Shown here one piece after another: positions 9,868 through 19,470 of a stretch of 64,000 nucleotides of DNA (positions are counted from its first letter, which is position 1; each line of letters starts with the position of its first letter). The stretch comes from Methanogenium cariaci JCM 10550 (lineage in GTDB: Archaea; Halobacteriota; Methanomicrobia; Methanomicrobiales; Methanomicrobiaceae), in NCBI RefSeq assembly GCF_001315945.1, contig NZ_BBBG01000001.1:290736-354735 (forward strand). The letters are read 5' to 3'. The position numbers and the translations under genes were made by a program. The notes beneath the pieces were generated by a model. The model saw only the letters and a program-made list of their open reading frames with translations, did not search any database and was not told the origin of the DNA.

Positions 9868-10745
9868 ATGCAGAACGAAGATGTGATGAGTGAGACGGTG
9901 GTGGCGGCAGATGATCCGGAGTATTATGCAGACCTCTCCGAATACCTGAACGCGCTCTCCAGTCCCACACGCCTGAAGATCCTGAAGGTGCTGGAGGCAG
10001 GGCCAAAGGATATCCGGGAGGTTGCCGGGGGGGATATTGGCACAAGTTACGAGAACACCAAAAAGCATATGGCCAAACTTCTGAATGCGGGTGTGGTGAA
10101 AAAAGAGGCAGGTATCGGACGTTCTACCTCCGGGGGGGGTGCCCTTCCCGTCTGGAAATATTCTGTTGCCTCAGGGGGGGTATGGAGACGGTGATCCGAA
10201 ATCTTGGTATCTTCAGCAACATTGATGTGAGAATCGCAGGCGGCGCCTTTGCCGGGATGGTGGAGGAGACACGCCGAATGGTGGCGACCGAGTATGCCGG
10301 GGGGGATGTTCCTCTCCTCGTGATGCCGGAGGAGACAAAAGAGACGGTCGTCTTTCCTCTGACCGATACGAGCATTCATCTCGGACGGGCCGATGCGGCG
10401 GGCAGGGCGGGTGCAGATGAACCGATATCACCCACCGCTATATTCCCGCCTCGTCTGGTCGTCCGGATGCAGCGATTGTCCTCTCCCGACGGTATGAGGG
10501 GGGGGTGACCCGTGTTTCAAAACCTCACGGGATCATCCGGAAGACCGCGTCCGGGTGGACGTATGAGGACTGCAGAAGCACCAGCGTTCGTATATCAATG
10601 AGATGCCGGTCTCTGTGGGTGTGGAGCATCCGCTGAAAGACGGGGGGGATCTGCTCGAACTTGCACGGGGGGGTCTGAAGGGGGGGCGAGGTTTCTCTTC
10701 ATTCTGGGAGACACAGAGACGAGAGGGGGGGCACCAGACCAGTGA
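9868..10745 (+). CDS. winged-helix (ArsR-like) DNA-binding protein with C-terminal FHA domain
   Basis: Residues ~30-85 form an ArsR-type winged helix: ALSSPTRLKILKVLEAGPKD, then TSYENTKKHMAKLLNAGVVK. A linker follows, and residues ~175-280 form an FHA phosphothreonine-binding domain, seen after joining frames: TSIHLGR, ISHRYIP, RRYEGVTRVSKPHGIIRK (the S-x-x-H motif), INEMPV and LKDGDLLELARG. The frame breaks at several G runs (10027-10033, 10133-10139, 10175-10181, 10499-10505, 10681-10686). The start ATG 9868 gives MQNEDVMSE. The TGA at 10743-10745 overlaps the GTG start of the kinase, so the pair is very probably co-translated: a phospho-dependent regulator next to its likely kinase. Confidence 0.75.
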
Positions 10746-12087
10746 CCGCAACGGGTGGACGAAGTAACGCGTATTGGTTCGGTTTGGGGGGGTGTGTGAT
10801 CCTCCTCGCCGCAGTGTGCTGCATTGTTACCGGAGCGGCAGCCGCAGGCGGTCTGCCCTCCGGTGCGGACGACCGGATGGAAGGGCCTGGGGGGGTGCCG
10901 GGCAGCATGGGTTCATACCCGAAAACACTACTGTCCTGCATGATAAGGAAGTATACCTGCCAGAGATGCAGGCACCATCCGGGGGGGAATCTCATGGCTA
11001 CGGGGGGGGTCAGGAATCGTTTCTGTCCCTGAACCATTACGGGATTGACCCGGTGCTACTGTTCGTCGTCGTGGGTGTGCTCGCGGCTGCGGGCGGTGCC
11101 CTGCTCTATCGGTATGTTACCGGGAAACGGCGCAGAACGGCAGTCCCCCGTGATGAAGCGGCGGTTCCTTTTGACGAGACGGTGGCCGTGACCTCGTCTC
11201 TGGGTGGCCCGTCGTTTCCCGACGAGGCAGCCGTGATGGACGGGTCACCGGGCTCGACGTATTTCCCGCTGCCGCTCACCGAACGCTACCAGGATGTCCG
11301 GTTTGTCGGGAAGGGGGGGGTATTGCACGTGTCTTCTGTGCAAAAAGACGTTCGGATGGGGAGGAGGTGGCAGTGAAGGTTCCCATCAGTTTTGATGAAG
11401 TGACCGGGAAGATGTTTTTGAAGGAGATGCGTATCTGGGAACAGCTCTCCCACCCTAATATCGTGACTCTCTTCTCGGTGAACATCCTGCCGGTTCCCTT
11501 TGTCGAGATGGAGTATCTGCCGGGATCGCTTGCAGAGAAGTCCCTTCCGCTAAACCCTGCAGAGGCAGTGGAAATTGTCCTAGGCATCGCGGCAGGTATT
11601 GCGTATGCTCATGCACACGGCATCATCCACCGAGATATCAAACCGCAGAATATTCTCATCACGGATGATGGTCTGCCGAAGCTTACCGACTGGGGGGGCT
11701 GGGTTCCATCCTCGCCGACGGGCACGAGACGACCCCATTGGGGGGGTTCTCCCTGAACTACGCGGCACCGGAACAGGTTGCCCCCACCCGGTTCGGGTCA
11801 CCAAACGAACGCACCGACATCTATGGGGGGGTCGGGGGGGTGGTATTCTACGAATGCGTGACCGGTGTCCGTCCGTTCTCTGCAACTGGTGTGGCCGAGA
11901 TGACAACTGCTATCCTGACGGATATTCCGCAGGCACCTTCTGTCTATTATCCGTTCTTGAGCCGTTGGACGGGGGGGTCATTCTCCGGTGTCTGGAGAAG
12001 AGACCGAATGACCGGTTTGCATCGGCGGATGACCTGCGGGAGGCACTGGAGACGGCGGGGGGGAACACATTCCCGCCGGGTGCCTGA
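10742..12087 (+). CDS. membrane-bound Hanks-type Ser/Thr protein kinase
   Basis: About 440 residues. An N-terminal hydrophobic segment (WFGLGGCVILLAAVCCIV) looks like a signal anchor. A short exposed region and a second membrane helix (VLLFVVVGVLAAAGGALLY, from about base 11055) follow, and then the kinase: glycine loop FVGKGGIARVF, VAVKVP lysine, helix-C Glu in FLKEMRIWEQL, catalytic loop IIHRDIKPQNILIT, a DWG in place of DFG (LTDWGLG), YAAPEQ, and RPNDRFASADDL near the end. So the kinase is C-terminal to the membrane part, opposite to bacterial PknB. Several G tracts break the frame (for example 11692-11698). GTG 10742 overlaps the stop of the FHA gene. Confidence 0.85.
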
Positions 12088-12128
12088 GTCGTCGCCTGAT
12101 GCTTTCCTGGTATCTGGGTTCTGTTGTC

Positions 12129-12149
12129 ATGTATGGAACCATCCGGTTC
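12129..12149 (+). repeat. 21-bp direct repeat, copy 2
   Basis: Exact copy of the 21 bases at 9684-9704, now 40 bases downstream of the kinase stop. The reading frame that follows stays open longer here than in copy 1, but it has no recognisable product. Confidence 0.7.
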
Positions 12150-12276
12150 TCCAATGGGAACTGCCCCCATTTTGTTCATTTATCTGACCGGGTGGATGTA
12201 TGTACCGGGGGGGTGGGGGGGCACGCCTCAGGCAATCTGTCCCGCACCCGCGATACCAACACAGGAGTGATACCAG

Positions 12277-12729
12277 ATGAACATACATTCAAAGAGACTA
12301 TGGGCAGGCCTTGCAGGGGGGGCTCTCTGCCTCGTTGCATTCGTCATCGCCCCGGTGAGTGCCGGAATGGGTATGGGTGCGGGCAACGGCTGTGCCGCAG
12401 GTGGCAGCGGTATGGGTGACCAGATCCGTGACCGAACCTGTGACCCCATCTGCGACCAGATACGCGACCAGAACCGTGATCAGACCTGCGATCCAGGCTG
12501 CGACCAGCCGATGGAGAACCGTCTTGCAGTGCTTGAGGAACAGGGCGTTGATGTGACCGATGTCCGCACGGCCTTTGCATCAGGAGACCGGGAGACTATC
12601 CGGGGGCATGCTGGGAGAGCTGCGTGGCGTGTGCGTGCAGGAAAAAGCTTTGAACTGCTTTCAGGATGGGTTGGGCCCTCGTCTGGGGGTCCGGATTCGG
12701 CTTTTCCTGTGGCACTCTCGCCTGAGTGA
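12277..12729 (+). CDS. secreted protein with Asp/Gln/Arg/Cys repeats, unknown function
   Basis: The start MNIHSKRLWAGLAGGALC plus VAFVIAPVSA is a clear signal peptide. A Gly/Met-rich stretch follows, then imperfect repeats of the type DQIRDRTCDPICDQIRD (bases 12418-12507), rich in Cys and charged residues. After that comes a helical part, NRLAVLEEQGVDVTDVRTAF. As read the frame ends at 12729. Removing one G at 12601-12605 instead gives MLGELRGVC... and a stop at 12739, which looks more natural. Not recognised as a family; the cysteines could bind metal or form disulfides outside the cell. Confidence 0.6.
   Translation: MNIHSKRLWAGLAGGALCLVAFVIAPVSAGMGMGAGNGCAAGGSGMGDQIRDRTCDPICDQIRDQNRDQTCDPGCDQPMENRLAVLEEQGVDVTDVRTAFASGDRETIRGHAGRAAWRVRAGKSFELLSGWVGPSSGGPDSAFPVALSPE
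12418..12507 (+). repeat. tandem imperfect repeat inside a secreted protein gene
   Basis: Repeated units of roughly GACCAGATCCGTGACC and CTGTGACCC type encode alternating DQ-R-D and CDP-CDQ motifs. Third-position differences between units show that they have diverged under coding constraint. Confidence 0.55.
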
Positions 12730-12741
12730 ACGATAACGACA

Positions 12742-12783
12742 ATCAGGGCATGCTGAAAACAAAAAACCGTTGAATGCCCTGAT
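12742..12783 (+). terminator. possible terminator or RNA hairpin
   Basis: ATCAGGGCAT (12742-12751) and ATGCCCTGAT (12774-12783) are perfect 10-bp inverted repeats around a 22-base A-rich loop, just after the secreted-protein gene. There is no strong T-tract, so it may be an RNA structure rather than a terminator. Confidence 0.5.
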
Positions 12784-13474
12784 CATTTCTTACCCCGGAA
12801 ACGATCACAGCGACCGTCCCCCCACCAATAGCAGGGCGACGTTGGCGGAATGGCGGTAGCTTTGCAGCAGGATGCGGCACTTTCCGCCATAATAAAAACG
12901 GGGGGGCATTCCAACCGAATGGTAGAGATTTAAGAGAGAATAGAGAGACGCTTCTTCAAGAGAAGAGGATATTGCGGAAGAATGAGACCCCCCAGCACGG
13001 GGGGGACGTCTCTCATACCAGTGCGGGTTCGGGTGAGTGTGCTCTGGCAGATTCCGCCAGCCAAATTGCTTCCGGTGCGATTCTGGCCGGAGAGGTCGAA
13101 CAAAGCGCCATAATCTCTCGGTATGATGGCGGCACCTTCCGCCATCTGCTGCATTCTGCTGTACATGCCGCCAACGTGGGCGCATCCCATGTCTGTGACA
13201 TAGGGAGTGTCCGGCATCATTTCCCTGCCGGGCTCTGACGCCATACGGGTTTTTCGGACGGTAAAGCCAGGTTACACACACCTTGTCAACCTCCTTCCTT
13301 TTATTATACAACAGAAGTATCTTCCCGCGGATCAGGGTGAGTATGCGCAGATATCTGTCATGTTATCCATGATGCGGGAATATCCGGATCCGTTTTTAGA
13401 AGTCGTTCGATGGGAAACCCGTCCGAAAATATTTGGAAACCGGTTGAAAAAATCCGCAGATTGTATCTGCCGGA
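12784..13474. other. 690 bases without a convincing gene
   Basis: A minus-strand frame at 12930-13244 (104 codons, begins MASEPGREMMPDTPYV) is open, but it has no recognisable motif and is overlapped by other open frames, so I do not call it. Two similar hairpin-forming stretches, GATGCGGCACTTTCCGCCAT (12870-12889) and GATGGCGGCACCTTCCGCCAT (near 13124-13144), lie 250 bases apart. The region may be a decayed gene or hold a small RNA. Confidence 0.3.
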
Positions 13475-13948
13475 TCACTTTTTGATGTCAAACATCGGGA
13501 ACATGGGTTTGAGCAGGTCGTCCTCCCCCCCTTTGCCCAGTGCGGAGATGGCGCTCTCGTGGCTAAACAAATTGCCCTTCATGTCTTTCCAGGTGATGAC
13601 CACCTTTGCTTCGCTGATCATGGCATCAAGGGAATGGGTATGTTCCTCTTCTGCAGGGATCTCCGGGACATCGTACTCGATATCAAGCGGAACGACTGCG
13701 GCATGAATATGTACTGCGCTGGTGTTGCCTGAGTTCCTGATGATGATGGCCTTTGCGTCCTGGCTGAGTTTTGCGGTCAGCTCCGGGATCTCACTGATGG
13801 TTTTTCCCAGCACGGTCAGGTAGGCAGTCATACCGATGATCAGTATCACCATAACAACGATGCTTGCCGCAAACTGGCCGATGAATGAGAGATATGCGAA
13901 GATTGCGATGCCTGCGATGAAGACAGCTGCGACCTGTCGTTTGTCCAT
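13475..13948 (-). CDS. small membrane protein, unknown function
   Basis: About 157 residues from ATG 13948 (MDKRQVAAVFIAGIAI). Two adjacent membrane helices (residues ~6-25 and ~30-52, AASIVVMVILIIGMTAYL) are followed by a soluble tail of about 100 residues with a beta-rich look (AIIIRNSGNTSAVHIHAAVV) and an acidic segment PEIPAEEEHTH. There is no frame break. The coding frame extends upstream, but this ATG directly precedes the first helix. Function not evident. It converges on the gene-poor stretch and is transcribed away from the tRNA-Ile side. Confidence 0.65.
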   Translation of the reverse strand: MDKRQVAAVFIAGIAIFAYLSFIGQFAASIVVMVILIIGMTAYLTVLGKTISEIPELTAKLSQDAKAIIIRNSGNTSAVHIHAAVVPLDIEYDVPEIPAEEEHTHSLDAMISEAKVVITWKDMKGNLFSHESAISALGKGGEDDLLKPMFPMFDIKK

Positions 13949-14029
13949 ACACTGTATTGGTGAGGCGTTCCTTATTAAGGAAATGAAATGAAACGGATGA
14001 CTCTCTGCATTAAAAAAATACAAAAATAG

Positions 14030-14102
14030 TGGGCCCGGTGCGACTCGAACGCACGACCTCCCGGTTATCAGCCGGGTGCACCACCGACTATGCTACGGGC
14101 CC
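14030..14102 (-). tRNA. tRNA-Ile (anticodon GAU)
   Basis: On the minus strand the acceptor GGGCCCG pairs with CGGGCCC, and the anticodon stem-loop is CCCGGCTGATAACCGGG with GAT in the loop. The T arm is GTGCGTTCGAGTCGCAC. The 5' end abuts a C run on the plus strand, so the exact edge may be off by a few bases. No CCA is encoded and no intron is seen. Confidence 0.93.
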
Positions 14103-14218
14103 CCCCCTTCGGATTACCTAATAAGATGGGATTCATGAGTAATTAATGGTTTTGATTTGTTTCCCGGGCGTTGTTTCTGTCCGTCTGAGGGGGGGGTGGA
14201 GACGCGGCGGATCAGAAT

Positions 14219-14228
14219 AGTATAAACC
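14219..14228 (+). promoter_or_regulatory. TATA box of iorAB
   Basis: AGTATAAACC sits about 30 bases before the iorA ATG at 14256, a usual distance for a short-leader archaeal transcript. Confidence 0.5.
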
Positions 14229-14255
14229 CATTCTTACTCATACGTTCTGTCAGGT

Positions 14256-16039
14256 ATGAATACTCGATATATGCTGGGAAACGAGGTGATTGCCCATGCG
14301 TGCCTGGAAGCAGAGATTGACTTTGCCAGCGGCTACCCGGGGGGGACTCCCTCATCAGAAGTGATTGATTACCTTCGCCACCAGAAAGACCGTGATTTCT
14401 ACGTTGAATGGTCGGTTAATGAGAAGGTTGCCTTTGAAAATGCCCTTGCTGCGGCGTGGACCGGCATCCGTTCTCTTGTCACCATGAAGCATGTCGGGCT
14501 CAATGTGGCAGCAGACCCGCTTCTCACCAGTGCCTATACTGGTGTCACCGGTGGGTTTGTGATTCTGTCCGCCGATGACCCGTATGCCCACAGTTCACAG
14601 AATGAACAGGACAGCAGACGCTATGCCCTCTTTGCCAAGATTCCGTGTCTGGACCCCGCGACAGTTCAGGAAGCGCATTCGATGATGAAGGCTGCCTTTG
14701 CCGTTTCCGAAGAGGTGGGCCTGCCGGTGCTTTTCCGCCCGACGACACGCATTTGCCATTCCAAAAGTGACGTTGAACCCGGTGACATCGGCACCGGACA
14801 CCGGACCGGTGAGTTTGTCCGGAACCCGCAGCAGTATGTGGTCATCCCTGTTCATACGCGGATGCTGCACAAAAAACTCAACGATAAACAGGCGGGCCTT
14901 GCGAAGATGTTCGTCGAAGGCGGGTTCAACACCGCAGAGGTGCGCGGAACGACCGCCGTCATCACCGGTGGTATTGCCGCGGCCTATGCGGAAGAACTGG
15001 TTCCGGAAGGCGTCTCGTTTGCCAAGATCGGTGCCTACCCGATCGACCCCCCCGAATGGCTCAAAACGTTTGTGGACCAGCACGAGACGGTGCTTGTCAT
15101 TGAGGAACTCTCGCCGGTCATCGAGGAGGCAGTCCGCATGGCAGCGACAACGACGCTGGTGCACGGAAAGATGGATGGTCATCTGCCGCTGGAAGGCGAA
15201 CTCTCCCCCCCTGCCGCGGTGGCAGAGGCGATGGTATCGGCCGGGTTTACTCCCACGAAGACCTATCCGGTGGTGGCGCCCGAGGCGGGCATTCCGGCCC
15301 GGCCACCGCTCTTATGCGCCGGATGTGGCCATCGCGCGGTCTTCTATGCAATGAAGAAGGTGTTTCGCGACGGTATCTTCCCGAGTGACATCGGCTGTTA
15401 CACTTTGGGCATCCAGCTCGGCACGGTGGATACCACCATCTGTATGGGGGGGCGTCCATTACGGTCGGCAGCGGTATCGCGCAGTCCGGTGAGAGCCGAC
15501 CGGTGGTCTGCACCATCGGTGACTCGACCTTTCTGCACACCGGCATTCAGGGTCTTCTGAATGCGGTCTACAATGGTGCCAATATGACTGTCGTCATTCT
15601 CGATAACCGTATCACGGCGATGACCGGCCACCAGCCCAATCCGAATACGGGGGTGACGGCAACGGGTGTCGCCTCTCCGCCGGTTGCCCTGGAAGCGATA
15701 TGCCGGTCTGTCGGTGCGCCCTGGGTCGAGACGGTCAGTTCCTATGATCTCACCGGTCTTCTTCAGGCACTGAAAACGGCAAAAGACCGTGACGGGGGGG
15801 TGAAGGTGATCGTCGCCCGGCAGCCGTGTGTGATTGCCGCACGCCGTGAGGGCATCCGCCGGAAACCGTATGTGGTTGACCCGGAGATCTGCACCGGCTG
15901 TGGTCTTTGCATAAAGTTCGGGTGCCCGGCCATTGAATTCCACGATGAAAAGGCAGTGATAACCAGCCTCTGCAGCGGCTGTTCGGTCTGTGCCGATATC
16001 TGTCCTGCGGGTGCCATTCACAAGGGAGGTGCGAAATGA
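14256..16039 (+). CDS. iorA: indolepyruvate ferredoxin oxidoreductase, alpha subunit
   Basis: Oxidatively decarboxylates aryl pyruvates to aryl-CoA with ferredoxin; in methanogens it also serves aromatic amino acid assimilation in reverse. Visible: the N-terminal pyrimidine domain (ASGYPG.TPSSEVIDYL, ADDPYAHSSQNEQDSR), the TPP domain with LLCAGCGHRAVFYAMKK, GDSTFLHTGIQGLLNAVYN and ILDNRITAMTGHQPNP, and a C-terminal double [4Fe-4S] ferredoxin module with CTGCGLCIKFGCP and CSGCSVCADICP. The frame breaks at the G7 tract 15446-15452 (G5 restores it). About 590 residues, normal. The stop overlaps the iorB ATG. Confidence 0.95.
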
Positions 16040-16624
16040 ACGAATCCTTTGATGTGCTTATTGTCGGTGTCGGCGGACAGGGCACGATTCTTGCCTCAAA
16101 CATACTGGGCGCGGCATGTCTGATTGCGGATCTCCCCCCCGTCCGCGGTGCTGAGACCCATGGCATGGCGCAGCGCGGGGGGGGATCGGTAGAGACCCAT
16201 ATCCGGATCGGCGGAGTATACGGCCCCCCTCATCTCACCAGGGACAGCCGATCTGATCATATCGTTTGATCTCCTGGAGTCGCTCCGCTACCGTCATTTC
16301 CTGAAACCCGGTGGCACAATTGTCACCAGCGATGTGGTCATTATGCCCACATCTGCCTTCGCCGCCGGTGCAGAGGTGCCGACGCCGACTGAGATTCAGG
16401 AACGTCTGGCAGATGTCACCTGCACCGCCATCGATGCGGCAGGCCTCGCGGTAGAGGCGGGTACAGTTCTCGCACAGAATGTGGTGATGCTGGGTGCGGC
16501 ATCACACGCGCTGCCGCTAAGTGTTGAGGCACTCCGGGAGGCCATCACCCGGTGCGTGCCACCGAAGACGGTGGAGACCAATATCCGGGCCTTTGAACTG
16601 GGCCGGGCGTGTCTGGAACCGTAA
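16036..16624 (+). CDS. iorB: indolepyruvate ferredoxin oxidoreductase, beta subunit
   Basis: Small gamma-type subunit of the IorAB complex. The start MNESFDVLIVGVGGQGTI has the family GVGGQG motif, followed by AETHGMAQRGG.SVETHIR and, after the frame break at C6 16223-16228 (C5 restores it), DLIISFDLLESLRYRHFL. About 194 residues, as expected. Four-base overlap with iorA. Confidence 0.92.
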
Positions 16625-16674
16625 TCCCGCACTCTCTCTTTTTCCGTATCCGGAAATTGAATCTCACCTTTTTG

Positions 16675-16894
16675 TCTCCCTGTACGGGGGAATCGGGGAT
16701 CGGAACGGACGTATTTTCGGTTTCCATTTTCTGCCGGAAAAATACGGTTTTAATATCGTTTATTTGCTAAAATAATGATTTTTTGTGGGCCATTGCGGGG
16801 TCGTGTTTGTCGGATATTTTGGGAGGATGTATGGATTGTCTTTGGTGGAGAAAGGGTCGCTCCGGGCTTCTGTGTGGACGCGTTTTTCCGGGGG
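16675..16894. repeat. diverged ~220-bp repeat, copy A (intergenic)
   Basis: Shares long stretches with 30452-30671, including CTGCCGGAAA, a TTTTATTTGCT-like AT-rich block, GGAGGAT and CTCCGGGCTTCTGTG...TTTTTCCGGG, in the same order and spacing. No reading frame is conserved convincingly in both copies. Both lie in gene-free DNA. Could be a small RNA gene, a duplicated regulatory region or a relic of a mobile element. No terminal inverted repeats seen. Confidence 0.7.
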
Positions 16895-17060
16895 CTCGGG
16901 CCATTTTTGGTGTATGTAAACGTTGCTTAACCAGAATTTGGGATTCATTCATCATGACCTGTATCGTGGGCTACAGGTGCCGGAGTGAACGAAGGTGTGA
17001 ACCCGCGTCTGTCCGGTTTCACCACTACATATTTATTGTCCGGGTGTGATTCAGGGGCAT

Positions 17061-18584
17061 ATGAGCAGAGTTGTACTGACCGGGGGGGGATAATTCTCAT
17101 CATCCTTGCTGTCTCCTTCTCTTGTGGATGCACACAGGAGCCGGTGACCGAGGAAAGGAAACTGACCGAGACCGTCTGGATGCTGGAGAAGTATATGGAT
17201 GCTGATGGGTCTATGGCAGAAACGCTTGCCACAGCACCGGTAACGGCAGAGTTTGCAGAGGATACTGTGGGTGGCACGTCCGGCTGCAACACCTACAATG
17301 CGCCGTATGTCGCAGACGGGCAGTCGCTTACGGTGGGTATGCCGATTGTGACGATGATGTACTGCGGAGAGCCAGGTGTGATGGATCAGGAGTCACGCTA
17401 CCTGTCCCTTCTCCAGACAGCGGCGGAATACACGGTATCGGGTGACCTGCTCACCATAACCAATTCGGCCGGACAGGAGATTCTCATTTTCCATGCCGTG
17501 GATCAGAACCTGGACGGAACCGAGTGGCTGCTTACTGGCTACAATAACGGAGCGGGTGGATTTGTCTCTGTTGTCCCAGGGACTACTGTCACAGCCGCGT
17601 TCAGTGAAGATGGACAGATGTCCGGGGATGCGGGATGCAACAGTTATTCCGGTGCATATACCGTGACCGGCAGTGCCATCTCCATCGGGCCTCTCGTGAT
17701 GACCGAGATGTACTGCGCATCTCCTGAGGGTGTGATGGCGCAGGAGAGTGCGTATCTGGCAGCCGTGCAGGCAGCCGCTTCCTACCGTGTCGGTCCCGGT
17801 GACCTGACCTTCATGGATGCGGACGGCAAACGGATGGCGGTGTATGAACGGTATACTCCCACCCCCCAGGGGGGGGAGACATGGGAGCTGACCGGGTATT
17901 ACAACGGAAAGGGTGTGGTCTCGCCTCTGGCAAACACCACCATCACTGCGAAATTCGGTGCAGACGGCAGGTGACCGGCAGTGTCGGGTGCAACAATTAT
18001 TTTGCATCCTATGCGGTGAGCGAAACGGAGATGACCATCGGTCCGGCGGGTTCCACGAAAATGTACTGTGCATCCCCCCCTGAGGGGGGGGTGATGGAGC
18101 AGGAGTTACGCTACCTGAATCTCCTCGGGGGGGATGTGGCTACATTTGAGCGGGCACCGAAGACGCTCACTCTGCGGGATGCAGGCGGTAGTATTCTTCT
18201 GACCTACACGGTGGCACAGCCGAAACTTACCACCGGGGGGGAATGGCATATGGTCTCGTACCGGGACGCAGAAGGGAAGACGGTATCTGCACTGGAGGGT
18301 AGCAAGGTGACCGCAGTCTTCGGGACGGACGGACAGGTGACCGGAAATTCCGGGTGCAACACCTATTTCGGCTCATATACCACAGACAAACCGAGTATCT
18401 CGGTCGGTCCGCTGGGCCTTACCCTGATGTACTGTGAAACCCTGCAGGGGGGGTGATGGAACAGGAGACCGGCTACCTGGCGGCACTGGAGGCGGCGGTC
18501 ACCTATCAGCTCAGCGGGGGGGAAGATCTGACCCTGCAGACCAAAGACGGCAGTGTCTCTGTCCGGTTTATGCAGGCGTCCTGA
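17061..18584 (+). CDS. lipoprotein with four META (HslJ/DUF306-like) domains
   Basis: The start MSRVVLTGG leads into a hydrophobic segment IILIILAVSF and a lipobox-like SCGCTQ, so it is probably a lipid-anchored surface protein. Four tandem META domains of about 115 residues follow. Each has a strand like WxLxxYxN, GCNxYxxxY and MYCxxPxGVMxQExxYLxxL: GCNTYNAPY, GCNSYSGAY, GCNNYFASY and GCNTYFGSY mark the four copies. The frame breaks at the G8 tract 17082-17089, near 17968 (one G missing) and at 18449-18455, and repairs give one protein of about 500 residues. META domains are linked to heat-shock or heavy-metal phenotypes in bacteria; the archaeal role is unknown. Confidence 0.75.
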
Positions 18585-18606
18585 TCTCTCATTTTTTACC
18601 CACCTG

Positions 18607-18625
18607 CCCCCCCCGGAGGGGGGGG
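18607..18625 (+). terminator. GC hairpin after the META lipoprotein gene
   Basis: C8 and G8 runs pair around GGA to give a strong stem between two convergent genes (META protein and permease). A T-run precedes it on the plus strand. Run lengths are probably overestimated. Confidence 0.45.
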
Positions 18626-18638
18626 AATCTGTCTGTAT

Positions 18639-19470
18639 TCAGATAGGTTCCCTGCGGCAGAGTATCCGGTGCTGCAGGGGGGGGAGTGCTCCGAAGTAGA
18701 CACATGCACTCACGATGACGATGGTCGCACCGGAGGGGATGTCAAAGGCATAGGAGAGCCAGATCCCTGCGGTGGTGAATACCATGCCCAGCAGGGACGC
18801 ACCAACGATCAGCTCTTTCATACTGCGGGAGAAGAGCCGGGCGGTGGCGGCAGGGAGGGTCAGGAGGGCGATCACAAGGATGATACCCACGATCTGGATG
18901 AGCATCACCACCGTGAGGCCGGTTAAGAGCAGGAGGATCACCATGATCCGGTCCGGGTGCAGGCCCATCACGGAGCATACTCCTCGTCAAAGGTGACGGC
19001 AACGAGGCGGGGGGGTAAAGGATGGCCACGATGCCGCAGATCCCTGCGGTAAGAAGGGCCATCACCAACAGGGTCTCGCGGGGGGGGACGAGGAGAATGT
19101 TGCCGAAGAGGTAACTGAAGAGGTCGGGTGCAAAGCCGGGGGGGGTGATGTAGATGAAGAGGATACCTGCCGCCATGCCGGTGGCCCAGATTGCACCCAC
19201 GAGTGTGTCGAGGTGCTGGTCCGCCTTCATGCGTATCCACGCGGTGGCAGCGGAAGTGCCGAGTGCGACTGCCGCAGCACCGGCAAGCGGACTGATGCCC
19301 AGAAAATATCCGAGGCCGATACCTCCGAATGCCGCGTGGGAGATGCCACCGGCAAGGGACGCCATACGTTTGACGACCACAAAACTGCCGATGACACCGC
19401 AGGCGATGCTGGCAAGGAACCCTGCGATGAGTGCGTTGCGGAAGAACTCAAATCCCAGTGCCTCGATCAT
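18639..19470 (-). CDS. znuB: metal ABC transporter permease (ZnuB/MntB family)
   Basis: ABC-3-type integral membrane permease for Zn or Mn import. It begins MIEALGFEFFRNALIAGFLA and has the family segment KRMASLAGGISHAAFGGIGLGY (written here in part), then about eight hydrophobic helices including IMVILLLLTGLTVVMLIQIV and VIALLTLPAATARLF. The frame breaks at the G7 tract 19011-19017; repaired, it reads ...YPLVAVTFDEEYAPVMG. About 275 residues. Its start overlaps the znuC stop by four bases. Third gene of an operon transcribed leftward. Confidence 0.9.
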
